From Sciurus carolinensis (Eukaryota > Chordata > Mammalia > Rodentia > Sciuridae), in assembly GCF_902686445.1 (NCBI RefSeq), contig NW_025920107.1:930001-994000 (forward strand): DNA of 64,000 nt, given 5' to 3'. The notes beneath the pieces were generated by a model that was given only the letters and a program-made list of their open reading frames with translations, did not search any database and was not told the DNA's origin. The translations under genes were made by a program, and so were the position numbers. Positions 57,785 to 64,000 of this stretch are shown in pieces. Positions within the stretch are counted from its first letter, which is position 1. Each line of letters opens with the position of its first letter.

Positions 57785-57984
57785 GTATTCCTCAGCACCA
57801 GGAGTGGGGTTTGGATCCTGAATTGTGTAGGGGACCATGGATACCCTTTTGATGTGGTACACTTTTCTGAACTTAAACATCTTATATCAAAGATATATGA
57901 CCAAGCATTAACAAATACATTTTTGGAAAAAAGTATGAGTCAAAGATTTGATTATAAAATATTTGGCTTGAAGCTTAAACACAG
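57785..57984 (+). pseudogene. FMO5: FMO5 relic, exon 6, still open
   Basis: After the acceptor CCTTAG the exon reads VFLSTRSGVWILNCVGDHGY and ends FDYKIFGLKLKHR with no stop, at the family length of 200 bp, before GTATGT. Several residues differ from the family (for example R to S after STR), in line with relaxed selection. The open frame continuing to 58303 beyond the donor is intron read-through. Confidence 0.94.
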
Positions 57985-59080
57985 GTATGTTCTCAGGATG
58001 AGAATGGAGTTGATAATGGCTAAGATACAAGATAAAGGATTGTTCACACAGGCTAACAGAGCCATCTCTACCCATACATTAAGAAAATCCAGAGAATTTG
58101 AAATTCAATTTTTACCTTATCAACCACAGAAGAAAAAGATCTGCTGGTCTAAAGGATTTCTGTCATTTATTCTCATTGGCATTAACCATTTTCTTATTCT
58201 GTCAGGTATCAGTTCTTTTTATATTGTGCCCAACAACAACAAAAATGTAGTACAGGGCAGTGTATCATTCAGTCAGTCAACAAATATGGGGCACCTGTTG
58301 TGAGCAAGGCATTATATTGGGCATGAAATACAGAGAGAAAATACATGATAATACAAATAATACCTTAACTTTTTTGAAGAGTTTTTAAAGACAAGCACAG
58401 TGAATAGTTATATGTATTATCTCATTTAACCCTTACAAATGGCCCTGGGGTTCCGTATCTTTTTATGTCCATTTTACAGATTTAAAAAAGTGAAACTAAG
58501 AGAAACTAAGTAATTTGCACTAGGAAAACATGAGTAACAAATGGAAGACTTCAGAATGGATATTACCTTAAAAATATATATGAGAAGACAGACAACAGAA
58601 TATGACAAAGAAATGCATAGGATGCAGAGTATAAAGAATGAGATTCTCATAGAGCCAGGAGGACCATTGTGAAGTCATTTCTATATACTGACTTTAAATG
58701 ATTTTTTTCTGTCTAATTTCTCATTTTTGAAAATGTTCAGATCCACAGAAAAACAGTTCAATAATAAATACATTGAACATTCATATATCTTTTACCTAGA
58801 TTAACCTATCAAATATGGCCATATTTGCTTTTTCTGTTTTTCCCTTTTAGAAGATAGAAAGATCCAAACAATATGTAGTATACATACATACTTAAGTTCT
58901 TTTTTTTAAAAGTAAGTCAAAATCATTAATATATACCTAAGAAAATGGGCACTCCATTATATACCATAATACAATTATCACATTTGGGAAATTTAACATT
59001 GATAAAATTTAAAACATTGATTATCTACAATGTTGGCATATTTAAATTTCCACAGATGTTCCAATAATATTCTCTTCTTT
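57985..59080. other. FMO5-relic intron 6, first part
   Basis: A MIR-like stretch is visible at about 58410-58520 (CATTTTACAGATTTAAAAAA, then AAACTAAGTAATTTGCAC). Otherwise nothing recognised. Confidence 0.45.
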
Positions 59081-59082
59081 TT

Positions 59083-59210
59083 TCTTTCGGTACTAGGGAT
59101 TGAACCCAGAGTCACTTTACCACTGAGTTACATTCCCAGTCCTTTTTATTTTTTGAGATAGGGTCTCACTAAGTTGCTTAGGGCCTTGCTAAATTCCCTC
59201 AGCAATTTGA
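59083..59210 (-). repeat. B1-dID SINE, minus strand, truncated
   Basis: Reversed ID half (GGTACTAGGGATTGAACCCA, CACTGAGTTACATTCCCAG) followed by the start of the reversed B1 half (GATAGGGTCTCACTAAGTTG). Confidence 0.8.
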
Positions 59211-59520
59211 AATTAATTAGTGAGATGATACTCGGATGCTGTGTTTCCCAACAAATTTTTCATTTAGTTATTTAAGTATGAATATCTTTTGTAGTTGCAA
59301 AACAAATTGAGATGTTATGAATAATAAGGGTAGGTAAATAGTGTTAGCATCTAGCATTCTAATTATAATATCTTAGAATAGCAAAAGGAACATTACAGTC
59401 TGAGATCTGCACATTGTCTGATATATCTAGACTATATGGCAAAGGTAGAAGAGTAGTTGAATATATTTCTAGGTCTGTCAGGTAAGAAACTTTTTGTATT
59501 CTCTACTAAATAAAAAGTTT

Positions 59521-59600
59521 CGGGGTTGGGTATTTAGCTCAGTGGCAGAGCATTTGCCTAGAATTTAAGCAAGTGAGTGATATAAAAATAAATCTGTAAT
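59521..59600 (+). repeat. ID-like SINE fragment
   Basis: GGGGTTGGGTATTTAGCTCA followed by GTGGCAGAGCATTTGCCTAG, an ID-type A-box half without a clear 3' part. Confidence 0.65.
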
Positions 59601-59604
59601 AAAA

Positions 59605-60900
59605 GTATTGTAGAATGACCACAGCACCTGACCGGATAATATTCTTTCTAGCTTTTTATTTTCTTTGCTAAATTGAGTATCCTAAAATCATGTTTACTTG
59701 TCTTTCTATTCTAAGGCAAATGGTATAGAAGGCAGATAGGAATGGAGCCCTAAAGACAACTGTAATAGTTCTGGGGAGATAGGTAGGAAACAAAACTATT
59801 CTGGGTAATCTCCCTTTTTAAGGGTTAAAGAGCATAGGCTTGGTAAGCAGATATGAGACAGTTTTGTGATTTGGCCATCTATGTAAATGGTGGTACTGCT
59901 AGTGAAAGGGAATAGGTTTAGAGAGAAAAATGAAATTATGATGTTGGATGCAGAAAATAATCTTCCAAAAGGTAAGAATCAAAGCAAATTAAATTCAACA
60001 AATCAAGAATAGTTGTAAACCATATAATATTTCTGAGGCTCGGCCAGGAAGATAACGGAATGAGGACTGTCACAGCCTACTGACTTAAAATTCATAAATT
60101 AAGATGGTTTTAAAACTGAATTAAGACTTTTTTTTTTAAAGACTCAAGATACTGGAAACCTGGCTTACTTATTTTGATACCCTTATTCCATGCTGTCTCT
60201 AGAAAAATACTACGTAACAGGTCCAAAGTATCCCAACAGAGTTTATAGAAAGTTATTTTAATAGAAATTCTAAAATACTAGGCTGTATAACATTGGTCAA
60301 GTCAGTTCACTTCTCTTGACATCGGGCTCCACATCTATACAACCGAGATAATGACACCTATCCTATCTCCTTCATAGAGTTTGTGTGACTGTCAAGTTAA
60401 TGCATGGAAATGTAATTTAAATTCTAAGTTGCTATATGGATGTAATTTATTACACAGTTTGGGAAATGGAATTCTAAATCTACCTCTTGTGCCTTTGGAA
60501 TTAGAAGTGGAACTGAACAGAATATTAACAGACAAGTTCTGCCAGACTTAATGATATGTGGACAGAAACTATTAGCCTATGGCCTTATGATACCACAGAG
60601 TATTAATATTATTAAGAAACCACATATGCATTCCTCAAATAAGACTCTTCTTCCTTCACTTCTCCAGTACTTTCCCCTTTCAGTGACTTCTAGGATTCAG
60701 TTTTTGCCCTGAAAAGCTGATGTAAAGTAGAACTGGTATAAAGTAGAACTTTTCCAAATTTCATTGGTAGACTGAGTGGAAACCATTGAAATTGTTTAAC
60801 CACCTCCACCAAAGCAAAAATTTACTTACTTGATTTATTCCTCTCTTTCCCCTTCTTTTCCTCTCTCTTGGTCACTCTCATTTCTCCTCTTCATCTTTAT
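59605..60900. other. FMO5-relic intron 6, last part
   Basis: A MIR-like piece lies at about 60270-60400 (TTGGTCAAGTCAGTTCACTT, CTATACAACCGAGATAATG). Otherwise nothing recognised. Confidence 0.4.
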
Positions 60901-60912
60901 CAGCACTCATAG

Positions 60913-61262
60913 AGCTCTGAACCAGCATCCAACAATAAATGATGATCTGCCAAATATATAACTTCTGGCTTGGTAAAAGTAAAAGGAAATGTGAAGGAAT
61001 TCACAGAGAAAGCTGCCATATTTAAGGATGGTTCCAGAGAGGATGACATTGATACTGTTATCTTTGCCACAGGCTGTAGGTTTGCCTTTGCTTTTCTTGA
61101 AGTTTCCATCAAGGTGGTCAAAAACAAAATATCCCCATATAAAAAGGTCTTCCCCCAACCTAGAAAAGTCAATTCTTGCTATCATAGGCCTGATTCAATC
61201 CTTAGGAGCCATTATGTCCATTGCAGAGCTCCAAGGATGCTGGGCCACTCAAGTATTTAAAG
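60913..61262 (+). pseudogene. FMO5: FMO5 relic, exon 7 with stop and two frameshifts
   Basis: The best junction is CATAG|AGCTCTG at 60912, which joins exon 6 in frame as H-R-A-L. The exon reads ALNQHPTINDDLPN, then loses one base and hits TAA. It continues in a new frame with [33 protein letters not shown] and [15 protein letters not shown] shortened C run (five C at 61152-61156) causes another shift, after which the family frame ends with [13 protein letters not shown] and [17 protein letters not shown] is altered to FATGC. The donor AAG|GTAAGT is intact. Confidence 0.93.
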
Positions 61263-61444
61263 GTAAGTGACTGTACAAATTGAGTACTTAGTTACTTGAT
61301 TATGTTTAATTGTGTTTATGTGTTTGCTTTTAAATAGCATTATGTATAACTGAAATCTTGAGGGTTCCATAATGTCTGGCATAAAGTTATTACTAGAACA
61401 TTTATTTTTAAGTGACTCTAAAATAGTAATTTATAAGCATAAAC

Positions 61445-61585
61445 ATATATTAGAATCACCTGGGATATTTTTCAAACTTAGAGATGCTTTGATCTCATCC
61501 CTGGTGATGCTTATTCAGTACATCTGGGTGGGACAGGCATAAGATGTTTTGACAAAATTGTTCCCCAGATGATTCCACTCATCTA
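61445..61585 (+). mobile_element. MER5A-like DNA transposon fragment
   Basis: TATTAGAATCACCTGGGATA, then a CTCATCCCTGGTGATGCTT-like centre and TCAGTACATCTGGGTGGG, the MER5A order in diverged form. Confidence 0.6.
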
Positions 61586-61589
61586 AATT

Positions 61590-62222
61590 TTGGACAACTG
61601 GCATGTATTTGTGAAGTAAAAGAATACCATCTTTCATTATAGAGAATGTCAAATATAGAAATAATGTGACTTAATTTCAGACAGTAAGTTAACACTGGTA
61701 GGAGACTAGTCCAGAATGTAGAATATTCAACTTTCAAATCCTCACACCCTCCTTACATACCTTCTTTCAGTTTTGGCTAGGAGTACTAGGAAAAAACTTT
61801 GAGGTTTGGGTTACTAGGCTCAATATGAGACAGCAGAGGATAAGACTTCTAAAAGGCATGATTAAATCTAGCATCATCAAAAAATTATGTCCCAGAGCAC
61901 ATAATTTTTCTCTAAACTTATCAGACTACCACCTGAAAACATAAAATTGAAACTGGGATTCAATAAATAAGGAGAGAGATAAGAATGATTTAAGGAATGT
62001 GAAAACATATCAATTGAAATGCAGTTGAATTTGGTGGAGAAGTTTAGACAAAATAAGTTAAGATCTGGGGGAGATCTGAGAGTTCCCTTCAAATATTTAA
62101 AGGAATAACCTACTTAGTAGGGCAAAGAGTCAAACTAGAACCAAGGAGTGAAATCTTGAGGGTTGCATAATATCAGCTTAACATTAAAAAATAAAAGAGA
62201 CAAGACCTTTTCCATTTTGTCC
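61590..62222. other. FMO5-relic intron 7, nothing seen
   Basis: No exon 8 homology or confident repeat recognised. Confidence 0.4.
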
Positions 62223-62227
62223 ATATA

Positions 62228-63560
62228 AAGGTTTTTTCTTAATTTGTTGTTTTTAGATATGCATTACAGTATGGTGTATTTTGACATATTATACATACAT
62301 GAAGTGCAACCCATTCCAATTTGGATCACATTATTGTTGTTGAACATGATGTGGAGTTACACTGGTCTTGTATTCATATATAAGCATAGGAATGTTATGT
62401 CTAATTCATTCTACTGTCTTTCCCATTCTCATCCCTCCTCCTTTCCCTTCATTCCCCTTTGTCTAATCCAGTGAGCATCCTTATTTTTCCTCTCTACCCT
62501 CCCCTGTTATGAGTTATCATCCACATATCAGAGAGTACTTTGGACTTTCAATTCTTGGGGCTGGTTAATTTCTTTTTTTTAATTTTTTTTTGGTGTAAGA
62601 TGGACATAATAACTTTATATTATTCATTTTTTATGTGGTGTTGAGCATCAAACCCAGGACCTCACACATGCTAACCAAGCACTCAAACATTGAGCCACAA
62701 CCCTAGTTCTGATTTATTTCACTTAGCATGATATTCTCCAGTTTCATCCCTTTACTAGCAAATGCCATAATTTCATTCTTCTTTATGGCTCAGTAATATT
62801 CCATTGTGTATATATGCCACATTTTCTTTATCTATTCATCTGTTGAAGGGCACCTAGGTTGGTTCCATAGCTTTCCTATAATGAATTGAGTGCTATAAAC
62901 ATTGATATGGCTGTATCACTGTAGTCTGCTGATCTTAAGTCCTTTGGGTATAAACCAAGGAGTGGGATAACTGGGTAAAATGGTGGTTCCATTCCAAGTT
63001 TTCTGAGGAATCTCCATACTGCTTTCTACAGTGGTTGCACCAGTTTGTAGTCCATCAGCAATTATGAGTGAACATTTTCCCCTACATCCTTGCCAACATT
63101 TACTGTTACTTGTATTCTTGATATATTTCTGACTGAGGTGAACTCTCAGTATACTTTTAATTTGCATTTCTCTCATTACTAGAGATGTTGACTATTTTTT
63201 CATATTTTTTGACCATTTGCATTTCTTCTGTGAGGTGCCTGTTTGGTTCCTTTGCCCATTTATCGATTGAGTTTTTGGGGATTTTTGGTATTAAACTTTT
63301 TGAGTTCTTTGTATATCCTTGAGATTAAAGCTCTGAGGTGTAGATGTTAAAGATTTTCTACCTTTCTGAGAGCTCTTTTGATTGTTTCTTTTGCTGTGAA
63401 GAAGCTTTTTATTTGGTACCATCCCATTTATTGATTCTTGATTTTACTTCTGCCTTAGGAGTCTTATGGAGGATGTCAGTTCCTGAGCCGACATGATAGA
63501 GAGTTGGGCCTTCTATTTCTTCTAATAGAGGCAGGGTTTTTAGTCTAATGCCTAGATCAG
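62228..63560 (-). mobile_element. Truncated L1 3' end, interrupted by a SINE
   Basis: Reversed 3' UTR (62228-62560), then the reversed end of ORF2. On the minus strand 62916-63176 shows REMQIKSILRVHLS and [19 protein letters not shown] in L1 context. An ID-like SINE at 62575-62712 splits it. The truncation point is approximate. Confidence 0.85.
62575..62712 (-). repeat. ID-like SINE inside the L1, minus strand
   Basis: Long T tract, then GTGGTGTTGAGCATCAAACC, CACACATGCTAACCAAGCAC and AACCCTAGTTCTG, a reversed ID-type monomer. It is younger than the L1 it interrupts. Confidence 0.8.
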
Positions 63561-63564
63561 CAAG

Positions 63565-64000
63565 ACCTTTTCTTGGGCAGCCTCTGAAATTCTGAGAAAA
63601 CTAAACATAATAGCAAAAGAATGTCACATGGCTAGATGGCCATTTGAAAGAGGTGAATAGAGGAAAGTTAAGCCTCGGAATAGAGAGATGCCAGATGACT
63701 TTGAAGTTTCTTTCTAAAGAAGAAATTATTTGATCCTATAATCATTACAATAAAATTTGTTATCATTACTAGTATTTAATTAAAATTATTCAGTGTTTTC
63801 ATTGGAATTATAGATTACTGTTTACTAGTGAGATCCTCATGATGTCAGAGAAAAAAATATAGTGCTATATAGTTAATAGGTAAAAGATATCTTTCCAAAT
63901 GTCTGACATTTCTTAATTCCTTATAATTCATGCAGTAGGTCATGTACTATTTAAGAGCCCTGGACCACCAAATGCAAGTAACCCATGGTTGGCTTAATTC
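63565..64000. other. Right edge, nothing seen
   Basis: AT-rich; FMO5 exon 8 was looked for and not seen. Confidence 0.4.

Larger units (their letters stand above)
41340..61262 (+). pseudogene. FMO5: FMO5 pseudogene, unprocessed, exons 2-7
   Basis: This is a plus-strand relic of flavin-containing monooxygenase 5, an ER-bound FAD- and NADPH-dependent oxygenase with Baeyer-Villiger-type activity. Six exons are in order: 41340-41473, 52982-53170, 55042-55204, 56453-56592, 57785-57984 and 60913-61262. The lengths 189, 163 and 200 match FMO exons 3, 4 and 6, and every junction has AG and GT dinucleotides. Wording such as [15 protein letters not shown] points to FMO5 rather than FMO1-4. It is dead: a one-base deletion in exon 2, a stop in exon 3, a lost codon in the NADP-binding loop of exon 5, and a stop plus two frameshifts in exon 7. 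Exons 8 and 9 were not found before the window ends. Intron 2 is swollen by an inverted ERV. Confidence 0.94.

Noticed and set aside
55042..57984. Exons 4-6 of FMO5 as part of a functional gene
   Set aside because: They are open, but exons 2, 3 and 7 of the same relic are broken and both cofactor loops are damaged.
57854..58303. 149-codon open frame as a separate gene
   Set aside because: It is FMO5 exon 6 reading through its GT donor into the intron.

Overview
The window reads as nuclear DNA of a rodent, most likely a sciurid (squirrel, marmot or ground squirrel). The lineage clue is the SINE content: many copies are dimers of a 7SL-derived B1-like left half and a tRNA-like ID-type right half (B1-dID type), which is typical of squirrel-related rodents. 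Young L1 copies, gammaretrovirus-like ERVs and old MIR/MER5-type repeats fill most of the rest. I see no intact cellular protein-coding gene.

The backbone is a decayed, unprocessed pair of divergent genes. On the minus strand (about 4.1-29.1 kb) lie eight exon relics of CHD1L (ALC1, a SNF2-family chromatin remodeler): coding exon 1 at 28968-29072, exons 2-5 at 14.2, 11.0, 10.1 and 9.2 kb, then three distal exons at 7.1, 6.1 and 4.2 kb. The exons for most of the helicase motor are absent from the 2-kb gap between 9.17 and 7.20 kb. On the plus strand (41340-61262) lie six exons of FMO5 (flavin-containing monooxygenase 5), from the start codon through exon 7. Both carry several frameshifts or stops, yet almost all splice sites remain. 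CHD1L and FMO5 are head-to-head neighbours in other mammals (human 1q21.1), so the arrangement is ancestral. The relic is probably a decayed segmental duplicate; working copies are presumably elsewhere, which this window cannot show.

Mobile DNA has enlarged the locus. A nearly full-length L1 (about 14.34-21.05 kb, plus) sits just upstream of CHD1L exon 2. A 6.5-kb class I ERV (22134-28678, plus, 4-bp target duplication CAAT) sits in CHD1L intron 1. A related ERV in inverted orientation (44075-50519, minus, target duplication ATAC) sits in FMO5 intron 2 and splits an older MER5A-like element. Both ERVs have a proline-tRNA-like primer binding site, a polypurine tract and an env transmembrane-subunit remnant but no recognisable pol, so they look like a VL30-like non-autonomous family. 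Their leaders hold an unusual 21-bp tandem array that differs in copy number (nine versus three to four units).

The 12-kb spacer between the divergent genes and the remaining introns hold truncated L1 3' ends, B1-dID and ID-like SINEs, old MIR/L2-like sequence, one microsatellite and one probable LTR. The left edge (1 to about 720) also looks LTR-derived. All coordinates and comparisons were made by eye; family names come from recognition of conserved protein or repeat sequence, not a database search.
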